DNA of 64,000 nt from Pontederia crassipes (Eukaryota; Streptophyta; Magnoliopsida; Commelinales; Pontederiaceae): positions 20,898,157 through 20,962,156 of the forward strand of contig CM060192.1 of assembly GCA_030549335.1 (NCBI GenBank), given 5' to 3'. The position numbers and the translations under genes are program-made. Of the stretch, positions 34,960 through 46,047 are shown in pieces; the first letter of the stretch is position 1, and each line of letters begins with the position of its first letter. The notes beneath the pieces are model-generated. The model saw nothing but the letters and a program-made list of their open reading frames with translations, was not told where the DNA came from and ran no database searches.

Positions 34960-36101
34960 TTGAGGAGGTCGCTGCGAAACGCCCCCGAAATCGATTATAC
35001 AAGTTTCGCAAGGTCGTCACGTTCGCCGGCCTCACTTTGGAGCAGGGCATACAAAGATGCCCAAGACATATTAGGCGTTCGGTTTGGAAGTTCTTCTGTA
35101 GGAAGTGGTAAGTATGTATACTTTTACATTGTTTTTATGAAAATTATAGTTTTTTGAAAGTGTAAGTATTTGATGTTCACAAAGAACGGATGAACGATGG
35201 CAAAGGAAGTCGAAAAAGGCAAGAGTTAACCGACTTTCGAAGCCCGAGGCCCACATCCACACAGGGGGATCGATGCGATTTGACGAGCATCGACGACACA
35301 TGATAATTTACATATAAATTCAATTAATCAAAGTTTTGACTTATACTTATGTTATCAAATTTGAAATTTTATTGTAGGAGGAGAAAGAAGGTGGTCCCGT
35401 AGACTTTCGTGTGGTCTATGAGGCCACGCATAAGAGCCGGAAGACAAATGACTTAGTCACGCCCACTGCTCGTAGGCTTCTAGTAAGTCTCATGATATGG
35501 TCATTTGGTAGTTGCCGTTAGTGCAATATTTTTTAAATACACAACGTTTAAATTTTTTAGGATGAGTATAATGCAAAAATGGCTGAAAAGTATGGAGATG
35601 ATCCGAGTACTCAGCCACCAGGTAATGTTTCTTCGTTGGTTTAGTCATGTTTTTAATTTACATGATTCTTGATATATAATTTATATATTATATGATTTTA
35701 TAATTTTTCTATTTCGTAGAGGACTCTACTGTTTGGAAAGAGGTGGTCGGCACGACACGAGGGGATACTTGCGTGGCCTCGGCACAGCCGCTCAGATACC
35801 TAGGAGGATCAGATGATATGTAGGAGGTGCATCTGCTCCGAGCTCATCCGCTGCACCTGATCTGACGCAGCTATCGCAGCAATTATCGGAGCAGATATGG
35901 CAGCAGGTGTCGCAGCAAGTGTCGCAGCAGTTGTCGCAGCAGGTGTCGCAGCAGGTGTCGCAGCAGTTGTCGCAGCAGTTGGGTCCTCTATTGCAGGCGA
36001 TTCAGGGATTGATCCCAATGCAGAATCCATCCCCGCGAGGCCATGGACCGAGCACGTCTTGGTCGAACATCCGGAATGATAACAATAACTCACAAACCTA
36101 G
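34960..36101 (+). pseudogene. Transposase_24-type CACTA-associated gene, partial, spliced
   Basis: Exon-like blocks are separated by AT-rich intron-like DNA: 34960-35107 (EEVAAKRPRNRLYKF), 35188-35302 (KKARVNRLSKPEAHIHTGGS with MRFDEHRRHM), 35378-35482 (VDFRVVYEATHKSRK and TARRLL), 35561-35620 (DEYNAKMAEKYGDD) and 35718-36101 (STVWKEVVGTTRGDT, then a Gln-rich tail). The HTGGSMRF..HRR motif and the following ThKsR..V...A..L.eY block are diagnostic of the plant PF03004 family found in En/Spm elements. The tail 35880-35990 is a tandem of SQQ(V/L) codons. There is a frame change near 35815, and no start exon, so it is incomplete. Confidence 0.75.
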
Positions 36102-36369
36102 GATAAAAAACAAACTATGTATTTGTTACTTATAGACTTAAACATACATATAGTTTGTTAGTTCGGTTTAGTAGTTTTCGTATTCTTATGTTATATATTA
36201 TGCCTGTGATGGTTTTATATTGTCTGTGATAGTTTTATATTGCCTGTGATGATTTTTATATTGTCTGTGATGCCTTTATATTGCCTGTGATGAATATCAA
36301 TGCATTTTGAGATACATTATAAATTGTATGATGTGGGAAGGGAAAAAATGAGGCTGGGGGGTAAAAAAA

Positions 36370-36831
36370 TGTACATGTAGCGACACCATAGCGTCTCATT
36401 GGCGTCTAAACGCATGTCGACGCTAATTTAGATATATCGCACTTCGCGCCATCTTAGCGTCTCATTGGCGACAAATGAATAATCATATTTGCGTCAATCT
36501 AGTGCCTTACTAGCGCCTAATTTAGCCGCACGTGGGCGCCGGAAGGGCGTCTTAGGTCTATCGCCCCTTGCGCGTCGACTTAGCGACGTGTTCCTGCTTC
36601 GCGCAGCCCCAAACATCGTGTTTTAATACCGTCGATATAGCGTCAATATGTGGCGCTAGTTGCGTCTCAACATCTTTGACTCTATTGCGACGCCACTAGC
36701 CACCGAGTTTCAGCGTCTCAATTTTGTGGCACTAGTTAGACGCGAAGGAGACGCTCTTGACAACAGAGACGTAATACCGCCTCCCTAGCGTCTCCGACTT
36801 TGAGTCGCTAATTGGCAATTTTCTTGTAGTG
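36370..36831. repeat. CACTA subterminal repeat region
   Basis: Repeated short words (tagcgtctcattggcg at about 36389 and 36453; many gcgtc/gacgc) crowd the last 450 bp of the element in both orientations. The GC content is well above the surroundings. Confidence 0.78.
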
Positions 36832-37130
36832 TGGCCGCCAGTGTCTAGATCCGGTCCGGATTGGTCATATGTGGCCAAATCCGCCAAGCGTCCGGATAGG
36901 CCGCCAATCATCAGATCCGACGCCAGGCAGCCAGATCGGCCGCCCGTGGCCAGATCCGGTGCCTGACGATCGGATCAGCTCACCCGGCGGCCGGACCGAC
37001 TCGTCGGGTGCTAGATAGTGGCGCCTAGCAGTCGGATCAGCCGCCAATGGCCAGATCCGACGCCTAGCGACCGATACGACCGCCAGGTGCCGGATCGCGA
37101 CGCTCCTGGCGGCCGAGTAGAGAGAGAAAG
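36832..37130. repeat. GC-rich imperfect minisatellite
   Basis: Irregular repeats of about 30-40 bp built from 'gccagatccg', 'cgcctagcgac' and 'ccggat' words start directly outside the CACTA end. The encoded frames differ between copies, so it is probably not coding. Confidence 0.65.
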
Positions 37131-37289
37131 GGAGTCAAGAGAGGAGAGGTCGGTCGGAGTCGTCGTCGCTGCCGCTGCCACCGTCACCATTGTCGTGAGA
37201 GAAAGAGGGAGAGGGCGAGAGTCGGAGAGAGAGATGGGAGAGAGAAAGTGAGATGGTGAAATGAAGAAAACAAGTGGAAAGATGGATGT

Positions 37290-37900
37290 TATATACTAAT
37301 AACCCTGTCGGGTCCGGGTCGAGTATTTGAATTGCAAACCCGGTCCTGACCCAAAACCCATCGAGTTTTCTATTATTTGAATCTGGTCTCATCCCGAATT
37401 AGATCTGGGCCGAGTTATTTTCCCGATTTGCTCGGTTGGTGCGATCCGGGTCAACTCGGAACGTGCTCAGCCCTACCCAAAATCTTGAGAAGTTTTAATT
37501 AGGTATATTAATATATAAATTTACCCTATTTAATATATTTAATGCGGTTCCTCTTTTACTTTGATTTAGTGGTTACTACATATAAAATTAACTAGAGAGG
37601 TTGTGGGTCCAATTCTTAAGCCTTACACTAGTTTCTGCTATTTATTTTGGCATATTTTCCATTCGATTCGTAGATAAAAAAAATCCAACTCGGGCTGGAT
37701 TCTGGACGGGCTCGGACCGGATTTCGATCGAACCCAGCACGAGTCAAAGTGGAAAAAATAAAAAATGGGGGCTTGGCATGACACAGCCCGGCCCGGACGG
37801 GTCCTGAACCGTGTCGAACTGGCCTAATGCAATTTGGCATGGCTCGACTCGGAGCTCAGTCAAACCTAGTTTGACCGGCCTAAACCTAACTCGACCTGAC
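37290..37900. repeat. Decayed hAT-like sequence rich in cgggt/acccg words
   Basis: The stretch contains many gggtc/gaccc and gcccg/cgggc words (37300-37350, 37400-37485, 37690-37900), resembling the subterminal regions of plant hAT elements. The text 'gctcagccctacc' at 37468 resembles an inverted hAT end (TAGGG-type). Boundaries are uncertain. Confidence 0.4.
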
Positions 37901-38384
37901 ACGATTCTCCATCTCCATCCGTCACTGGAGAGGAGAGGGGGAAGGGGGCGGCGCTCCCTTCTCTGCCCGCGTGGGGAAGGCCCCCAGTCCCCTTCCCTCT
38001 CTCTTCTTCAATGTTAGAGAGGAGAGAGGTGGGGCTAGCTGCCCCGGTGCCCCTCTACCCTCTACTGGTGATTGAAGAGAGAGGAGAGGATGGTCGCCTC
38101 TATTTTTTATTATTATATTCTTAATTTAATCTTATTTTTATTATTTTATTTTTTAAATAATTTGTTGACGTGGAGAGGGTAATTTGTGTGATGGTGCCAT
38201 GTTGGACGAGTACCTGTGTAGATGAGAGAGAATGTTATCACGTCAGCTATGTAATCGGAGAACGGGCGATCGGCGGTGAAAAAAATTTGGTGCAATGAGT
38301 CAAAAGATGAAGGTCATTTGTGTTACAATTAAAGTTGGAGAATAGCGTCGAGCAAACGTCAAAGTTAAAGAGACGAAATTTACT
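37900..38384. mobile_element. Long-TIR element, right half only
   Basis: The right end (38160-38384) resembles the right TIR of the element at 14571-15426: 'gcgatcggcggtgaaaaa', 'tacaattaaagttgga', 'gagcaaacgtcaaagtt' and 'gaaatttact'. A GC-rich hairpin core (37915-38095) precedes it as in that element. I could not find the left TIR, so the copy is truncated. Confidence 0.72.
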
Positions 38385-39340
38385 CAAACAAATTTATGCT
38401 GAATTCTTATTGTAAGTTAAGTAACGTAGCAGGTTAGAAAAAAATGTTATGAAAAAAGAGATATCACACAAACATAAAAGAACACGTAAGATTTATAAGG
38501 TTCACTCTAAATTAGAGTGCGTACTCAAGCGACGACCGCTCTCTTTTTATAAGACGAATGACTTCACCGTCCCGTTGCTAAAGCGACTTATATAAAATTA
38601 CAACTGGATGACATCAAGACATTATCAACAATAAAAATGTCATTTGTTATATCGTTCGCGATTGAAAAAAGATGATGGAATTAAAACGAGTCATTTATCA
38701 AGTGAATAGTTTATAGAGAAATATTCATAATCGTCTGCCTTTATATGTGCAAAAAATATTAAGAAAAAATAGTGACAACCGAGTGACATTAGGATAACTA
38801 ATTTTTTTGTATATGTTTCTCTATATAAAACCAATATAGTTTTTTTTTACACAAAATTGAACTAATTCTAAATTGTTACATTGTAAAATTACAATACAAA
38901 CACGTTTTTTTGGCACAATATCCCAATTGTGTTTACAAAACTTAGTTCAATCAGAAATAAAAAATATTGTTAAAATATAAAAATAAGAAAATAAATATAG
39001 CATTATTAAAAATTAATGTTGTTACCTAGTTATAACTATATAGTAAAGAAGAGAGAAAATATAAGGATAAAAAAAATCATCTTCCCTAGTGGGTGTAAAA
39101 AAATTCTAGTTCCATTTATAAAAAAATATCAAAAGGTAAAGAAGCAATATATTAGTTATATTAAGATTTTGAAAGTGACATTAAGAACACCTTTTCTTAA
39201 AGAGTTGATATTTGAAGTTTATTCCTATCTATTTATTTTTCTTTTGATATACACAACAGTTGGATTAGGATCGGAAATTAATGTGAAGAAGTTGGTTTAT
39301 TTTCTTCTCATTATTAAATATGCTTGATGTTATCCAATTA

Positions 39341-39386
<46 letters not shown>

Positions 39387-41026
39387 AATGAGATTAACAC
39401 TTCCCAAAGACACATCATTGAGAGGTTGCTCAATTCTCCACTTAGAGAAGAAAAAAAAGATTTTCTTTCCTTTCCAGTTACGATAAATTCTTTGGCTTTT
39501 CTCTTGTTTCGCATTTCTATCAGAAATTCTTGATGTTTCAGTATAGGGATTAGATCTTCATTATTTCTGGTTTTGTTTGTCAAAGCAATGCTCCTTACCA
39601 CAAAGATTCGAGGTTTCTACTAGTTGCTCACTCTTAAGTAGAGCTGTCTAGGAAACTAAGCGAAGGGTCTTTATTTGGGACAAGAACTAATAATTCTCCT
39701 AATCATGTCTGCATCACTTTCAGGAGAGCATACTTGCCATGCTACAAATGCGCCAAGTTGTGACCCTAACAAAAGTCTCAGTATGCCTTCTCCTTTCTTA
39801 AAGGGGTTCACAGGTACTAGTGCAGATCAAAATGGATCTATCATCTACGAAGCTTCCTTAAAGGCATCACTCTACCATTCTTGGATGAGTTTGTTTAGCA
39901 GCCAATCAAGTTTGGCAGACAAAGTTTGTCTCATGGTCTAGACTCCTATCACACATCTGTCATGCAAAAAAAACAAAAAAATCATAACTGGGACTCTACT
40001 TGAGTAATCGATCAACAAATTATGGCACTACATTTTTCTGCATCTGTGTCAAAAGCTTCACATCTATGTATGCACAACGGATATGACAAATGGTGCAAGG
40101 TTTGATCGTTTGTTGTAGGTCCTTGCTGGGTTAATCTTCAACAGCTCACGAAAAGCATTTGCCGAGTTATAATCATATCACATGTCATCCCCACTGTTGT
40201 TATCCAGAAGATCTACATGCCTAGTGAACAATATCAGAATCGTTAAAGCACATGAGACAATGTTACAATTCCTAGTCGTCCGAATCATTCCATGTCCATC
40301 CATGTAGCCTTACGAAGTGCACAACGGTGGATGATACCTTCAATTTAACGCCATTTAATTTGCTTAGTCCTATTAATTCTCGTCCTACGTCAAGGCAGGT
40401 ACTCGTCGTCTTCCTTGAAGTGTTTTTTTTTTTTGTAGCCATTACATGTCCAATTTGCTAAGTGGAAAGTGTTGCTTGAGTCAAATGTTAGGCAAGGCCA
40501 TCTTTGATAAATCCAAAAGCTTCCAATTAGCTGGTATCTAGGGGTCTGATTTCCATCCTCTTCGACTACCTAATCGTCTCTAGTTTTGAAATCTGAATTG
40601 TATAGTATGAAGTAGGAGTTGCATCATTGGATTCAGCTAGCACAATATCTGTAGATTCTGTACCACAGGTTTTGGAATAGGATGGAGATGTCCTTCAGCT
40701 AGGAAACATAAAAATCTCTGAATCAAGTGTGGTCAGCTGAGGTTTATGACGTCATATATATATGCATATTATATATATATATATATCTTTAAGCTGCCAA
40801 TATGTATTCTAAATCCCTGGGGACAGGGCTAATTAACAGCCAAATATCATGGGGCCAGTGCAGCCCCTGGGTTGAAGGGCAGACAGCATGTGGTTTGACC
40901 TCTCTTTCAAGTTTCAAGTTTCAACATGAGTGAATCGTGACTTGTGAATCATTGGAGACGTACAACTCAAATTTGATATTGACATGGTGATGAACAACAG
41001 GTCTAACGTTATCATCAGAGGAGGTT
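38385..41026. other. Intergenic DNA without an identifiable gene
   Basis: Includes a (TA)n run at 39341-39374. A 103-codon frame at 39016-39327 has a lysine-rich start and one hydrophobic stretch but no family that I recognise, and its AT-rich codon use suggests chance. The segment 39600-40750 is less AT-rich and may be decayed gene or element DNA. Confidence 0.45.
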
Positions 41027-41041
41027 GAGCACTTGAATACC
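41027..41041. repeat. Target duplication, left copy (L1-type LINE)
   Basis: gagcacttgaatacc matches gagcacttgaacacc at 42754-42768 in 14 of 15 positions. Confidence 0.85.
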
Positions 41042-42753
41042 CTCACATCAATACCCATTCATACCTTTAGCGTTTCTAATCTCTCTAGTACCATCATTGC
41101 CTCCATCGAACGTCTCTCCCGATCCTTTCTTTGGGATACTGAAGGCGGCCGACGTGGCATGCACCTCATTAATTGGAACACGCCTCAACTCCTCTGCGAC
41201 CTTGGGAGCCTCGGGATCCGCAACATGCACAATATCAGGCATTCCTTGATCGCCAGATGGGTGTAAGACCTCTTGAACAACCACTCCACTCTCTGGACTA
41301 GGATCGTCATTGCCAAGTACAACATCGGCCTCAGCAACATCGCACCTCTGACTCTTGGAAAATTATCCTAAACTTCATCACCTCACTTAGATCTAGCTTC
41401 AAGAAATGCATCACTTCGGGTAGTTCAACTTCCCTACTTCGCGATCCTTAGATATTCACCGCACCTCTTATCTGGATGCCCACCTATATCAACATGTCGA
41501 TTTGCCTTGACAACCTCATGGTCGATCATCTTATTTCTAATGGCGCTTGGAATCACCCTCTCGTTGAATCCATTTTCGATCCGATCTTATGCGCAAGTAT
41601 CAAATCAATTTATTTTCCTATTTCGACCGATGATGACGCGTGGGTCTGGGTGAACAATACCTTCGGTTGTGCGAATGCTAAGTCAGTATACCAGCATGTA
41701 AGTCGCCACTCTATGCCGCTGTCTCCCAGTGGAGGGCCGCCGTGGAAGCGTGTTTGGAGGATTCCTGTTCCCCCTAAGGTTCACATTTTCCTTTGGAAAC
41801 TTCTCCACCTTAAGCTACCAACCCTTGATACAATACTACTCTTCGACAACACTATTGATCCAACTTGTCCCCTCTGTGGACTTCATTCCGAAATAAACAC
41901 TCATCTTTTCTTTCAGTGCCCTGTTGCTATGCAACTTTGGGACATTTTTCAAACTAACCTTAACATTATATTCCAAAATCTCTCCTCTTGGCATCTCGGT
42001 TCTTGGATCCATGAGGGGGCCAACTTGTATCACCAGTCAAAAAACACTTTTTTATTACTTTTTGCCCATTGCCTTCGGGGGATCTAGAATCTTCGTAACG
42101 AGATACACTTCAAATCACGGCGTGTAACCGTGGGTACGGTATGGGAAAAGACTTTGGCCGGCTTCCATGACTTTGATGGCACCCACGCTCCTGATGCTCA
42201 CTGCCCCTAGAATTCGCATGTGCGAATTCAGTGGGAGACCCTCCCCCGAGTTGGGTAATCTTCAGCTCGGATGGCTCTCTTGGGCCAATCAGGGTGGGGG
42301 GTATTGGTTACCTTTTGCTCTCTAACACTAGTTCATTCATTTTTGCAGGTTCTGAATCCAAGATCGCGTCCTCTGTGCTCGAGATCGAGGCCTTGGCTCT
42401 GCTCATGGGTCTCCGAAAGTGTGTGCTTATCGAAAAATCATATATTCAGATCTACTCGGACTCGGAATCGTTGGTCCATATCATCAACATGGTGCGCCAG
42501 TGCCCCTGGCGGCTGAAAGGAATCATTGCTGATATCAGACACTTAACGGTTATTAACCCCACTACTATATCTTTTTGGCCTCGTACCAACAATCGGGCTG
42601 CTGGCTATCTTGCAAATTTTGATCGCACGAATTAGGATGATAATTTTTGACTGGACAGACACCCCCGGGTCTGACTTCATTTTTGTACTCCAACTCCTTG
42701 TTAGTTAGCTAATATCAATAAACTCTTTCTTTTTTTTTTATTTTTTAAAAAAA
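41042..42753 (+). mobile_element. 5'-truncated L1-type LINE with RNase H
   Basis: The element contains only the 3' part of a plant L1 ORF2: the end of the reverse transcriptase (41042-41266, SFLWDTEGGRRGMHLINW), a zinc-binding zf-RVT region (41476-42087) and an RNase H domain (42231-42635). A T-rich then A-rich tail (42727-42753) and a near-perfect 15-bp duplication follow. The 5' truncation is typical of target-primed reverse transcription. Confidence 0.9.
41476..42635 (+). pseudogene. LINE ORF2 C-terminus: zf-RVT and RNase H, disrupted
   Basis: The zf-RVT region reads PPWKRVWRIPVPPKVHIFLW, then CPLCGLHSEINTHLFFQCPV with the Cys-Cys-His-Cys zinc ligands. RNase H follows in another frame: IFSSDGSLGP (first catalytic Asp), VLEIEALALLMGL (catalytic Glu) and IYSDSESLVHI (second Asp). 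A stop/frameshift near 42087 separates the domains. This order (RT, zf-RVT, RNase H) is known from plant L1 elements. Confidence 0.88.
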
Positions 42754-42768
42754 GAGCACTTGAACACC
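42754..42768. repeat. Target duplication, right copy (L1-type LINE)
   Basis: gagcacttgaacacc, one mismatch to 41027-41041. Confidence 0.85.
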
Positions 42769-44030
42769 TTTTCGGTGGCCATGGACCAATGATTTGATGG
42801 ATTTGGAAGAAGTGATAAAAAAAAAAGAAGTATGAATGGCCGCCGAGGCATGAAGCTCTCGTCTCCAACGTCCCTAGCTCGCAAGTAACAAATGACATGA
42901 TTTAGAATACGTTCTACTTCCGCTTGTACCCCAACTCCATTTGGAACTTTGGAATATGATATGAGGGGAATTTTCCATCAACCCTCCTCCCTCCACGGTT
43001 ACAAGGACCTCTGACCAGCTTGGACTTTGCGTTTGGGGGCATACGCGGACGAATCACGTATGGTTTCTTCGGCAGTGGTTCAAAGGCGATTTTGTTTTAC
43101 AAATCACGTACGTCCATCGTCTTGCTTAATTCATATATAGGAAACAAAAATTTGAGTGTGCAGAAAAAATAATATATCACACTATATAGTCACTGCTGAT
43201 GTCTGCTTGCTGCCAGATGTGTGTGTTCTTTGGCATAACGACGATGTTACTAATAAGAGGCATTTGTGGGGCACATCTCTGCATGCTTGGCCATACCTTT
43301 TAAATCTCCTCATGTGGACCTTATAGCCTACAATTTGTTATTCTACTGGTCTTTCTCTTTTAGTTGCCAAATGGAATGATATATCCTATAACAATTATTA
43401 TTCTCAAAGTAATATAGTAACAAACTTCATAAAAGAGAATAGATGTAGATTCTATTGGACAAAGTTAATGACTTAATTAAAGGATAGCGATTTGACTAAA
43501 ATATAATAATTAGCTATCGACGAATAGCAGATAGCGATATGCTTATAACTCAATAAAAATTATTTGATAAACGTAACAATAAATTAGTGTATTGTATACA
43601 ATGACAAAAATATATTTATGATCATTTTTATACACGTCATGTTCATAATAATTAATTTATAATATTTTATTTTAAATATTATTTTTTTTTAAAAAAATAT
43701 TTTAAGATAGAAAATATTGATTATTTCAAAATAAAAATCTTATGGGTTGTAAGTAAAATTAAAGACGTGGCATACTAAAATAAAAATATATGACATTTAA
43801 TAATTAAATAAATTTTTATTTGAAAAAGAATGAGGATATAATAAGAATAAAATATGAAATTACTACCTCCATACTTTATAAGCTAAAGCGTTTTACATTC
43901 AAACATGTAAACTTATTGTAAAAAAAATCTTTATCAAACGTTTATAGTAGTATTTTAATTTTAAAAAAATGTTATCCGCTACTAAATAGTCTACTTTTTT
44001 ATGCTATATAAAATAAATAAAATAAAAATA
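42769..44030. other. Intergenic DNA, no gene seen
   Basis: Becomes very AT-rich after 43380. No long frame or clear element end was found. Confidence 0.5.
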
Positions 44031-44970
44031 ATAAATTTCACCAAATACACTCTAACTTTGATCATTTTTTCAATGCTATTCTCTAACTTCACTTTGTAAT
44101 TAGACTGTTCTCTATCTTTTAATTTATTTCACCAACTGCCCTTTTGATCTATGATCGGTCTTTTCCCATTCGACGTGACGATTATCTCTCCTCCACACAA
44201 ACAACTTATTACTATGGCATAATTAAAAATAAAAAATAATTAATTCCTTAAAATTTCATTGTACTATAGCGATTTTTTGCTCATGTCCCTAATATATGAA
44301 CTTACCATACCACCTCTAAATTATATCATGATTTCTACTTTCGAAGGAAAAGAAGTGGACGTTTATTTCAAATGGCAGGAGAGCAGTTTAGTCATTTAAT
44401 AAATAAAAAACTAAAAATAATAAAAAAGTTAACAGAATATGACTACTGATGAACTAAAGTAAAATTTGTGAAATAATTTAGTGGAGCGCTAATGTATGTT
44501 CATATATTAAGGAAAAATCACCATAGTTCAAGGGAGATTTAATGAATTAACTCAATAAAAAAAATGTTGCTTGTCCTCCCTCCGCGACCTCCGAGGAGGT
44601 TGGGGGAGGCAAGCCCTCCCACCCTATCTTTTCCGGAGGGCTCGCCCCAGACCCCATTTCTCCGACCTTCGGCGTGCACAAGGAAAGTCCCCCACGCTCG
44701 TTGGAGGTCGCAGGGGGAGGGTGACATGTTAGCAATGACAACTTTTTAATTATCATTTTTAATATTATTTTATTTTTTAATCATGCTACATCAATAAATT
44801 ACTTGCGTGGAGAAAAAAGAAATAAGTCACATAAGCGCCATGTTGACACCTCAATTGAGAAATGTCCGATATTCATGAAATAAGTTAAAAAGATGAAGGG
44901 AATATAGTTATAAAGTGAAGTTTGAAGATAACATCATGAAATCGTTGGGGAGCATTTAGTGAAATTTATC
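44031..44970. mobile_element. Long-TIR element with GC-rich core and nested MITE
   Basis: The left arm (44031-44239: ataaatttcaccaaat, 'ctaacttcactttgtaatta') and right arm (about 44750-44970: 'ttataaagtgaagttt', atttagtgaaatttat) are inverted relatives of each other and of the TIRs at 14571-15426. The GC-rich core is 44570-44735. A MITE at 44240-44550 is inserted next to the core. No clean target duplication was recognised. Confidence 0.78.
44240..44550. mobile_element. Palindromic MITE, copy 3 (nested)
   Basis: The left arm ttaattccttaaaatttcat...ctaatatatgaac and right arm gttcatatattaaggaaaaatcaccatag...aatgaattaa are inverted copies. The 'tttagtcatttaataaataa' block and the 'gtgattttt' motif near each end are shared with the copies at 12068 and 30158. 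Confidence 0.78.
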
Positions 44971-46047
44971 AAAAGAATAAACAAACAATAAACTTTTGTC
45001 AATTAATCCTCATATGGAATGGTAAACTTTTGATCAATTATGCGGTTAAGCTGGCATTACTGCGAGCTTCAATTTTACAAGCAAATTGGCAAACAAGTTG
45101 CTGTTTACTGCTCTGATGGTTTAAGCACACCCCAAGTTCATGATTGCATAACACAGACTACAAAGCCAACAAATGCATAACAAAACATACATCAGTGTGC
45201 GAGTGTGTGTGTTTTGTCTTCTTTTCATAGTCAATACCTTGTTTCTCAAAACTTAGGAAGACTAACTATTGCATTAACCAATTAAATCCAACCACAGAGG
45301 AAAAAAAAAGGCGTGCATCATAACATTTTCAATCTTGTGATGTCCACAACTATGCATTTTTTGCCCCAAAATTAGAGAATCCAGAGTGTACACCAACCTC
45401 TGAACGCTGATTTTAGCTTGTTACTCAATCTTCCAGTAATAGGACAAGATTATACATGCGACAAGAGCATGGATTCGAGAGAGAGAGAGAGAGAGAAAAT
45501 ACAACCCCTTACAACTCGTACTGGTGACAAAAAAAAAAAAGAATAGAAAAGTCTACCTTTTTTAAACAAACAAATAGATACAAAATAGAAAAGATCAACT
45601 AAAAGAAATGATGCATAAAAACAAATGGCAAAATAGGAGGAGAAATAAAAGCCACACGCTTCGCTTTGTTTCCATATTTCCTCGTGACATGAAGGTTTGA
45701 ACAAAACTAATTTCATGTGCTTATCTCAAGCCCTTACCAACGTTAAGCTATTAACCATGAGTAAACATGGCAATAATGACCCCTTAAACTCCTCTCCAAT
45801 TATTCATCATCCAACAGTGCTCCCTCTAACTTAGCCATTAGACCACTTCAATTTTATTTCTCATTTTCCAGCATCCTTTTTAGTTTCCTTCTCTCTTTTC
45901 AATTCCTTCTCCTTTACAACACATTCTCTCTCATGAGTGATATTATCACATCCTTCTTCCGCTACAAGTGCTACTTCTCCCTGTACTTGCTTCCTGTTCC
46001 TGTAGCTTGAGCTCTCGCCGGAGGCCTAGAGCTGGAGATCTCTCGCA
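44971..46047. promoter_or_regulatory. Upstream region of the QWRF gene
   Basis: About 1 kb between the transposon and the start codon. A (GA)n run of about 12 units (45475-45497) resembles GAGA/BPC-type promoter elements. A pyrimidine-rich stretch (45860-45965) just upstream of the ATG is likely the 5' untranslated leader. I do not see a clear TATA box. Confidence 0.45.

Larger units (their letters stand above)
34960..36831 (+). mobile_element. CACTA (En/Spm-type) element, 3' portion
   Basis: The right end at 36831 reads ...aattttcttgtagtg, the inverted form of CACTACAAGAAAATT, a canonical CACTA terminus. The preceding 450 bp (36370-36825) are dense in tagcgtct/ggcgtc/gacgc words on both strands, the expected subterminal transposase-binding repeats. 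Upstream lies a Transposase_24-type coding region. I could not find a matching left end in the window, so this copy is probably 5'-truncated or rearranged. Confidence 0.82.

Noticed and set aside
35897..36079. A V-A-A-x repeat protein encoded in an alternative frame
   Set aside because: It is another frame of the cag/gtc codon repeat in the Gln-rich tail of the Transposase_24-type gene.
39016..39327. 103-codon lysine-rich frame
   Set aside because: AT-rich codon use, no recognisable domain, no splice context. Probably chance.
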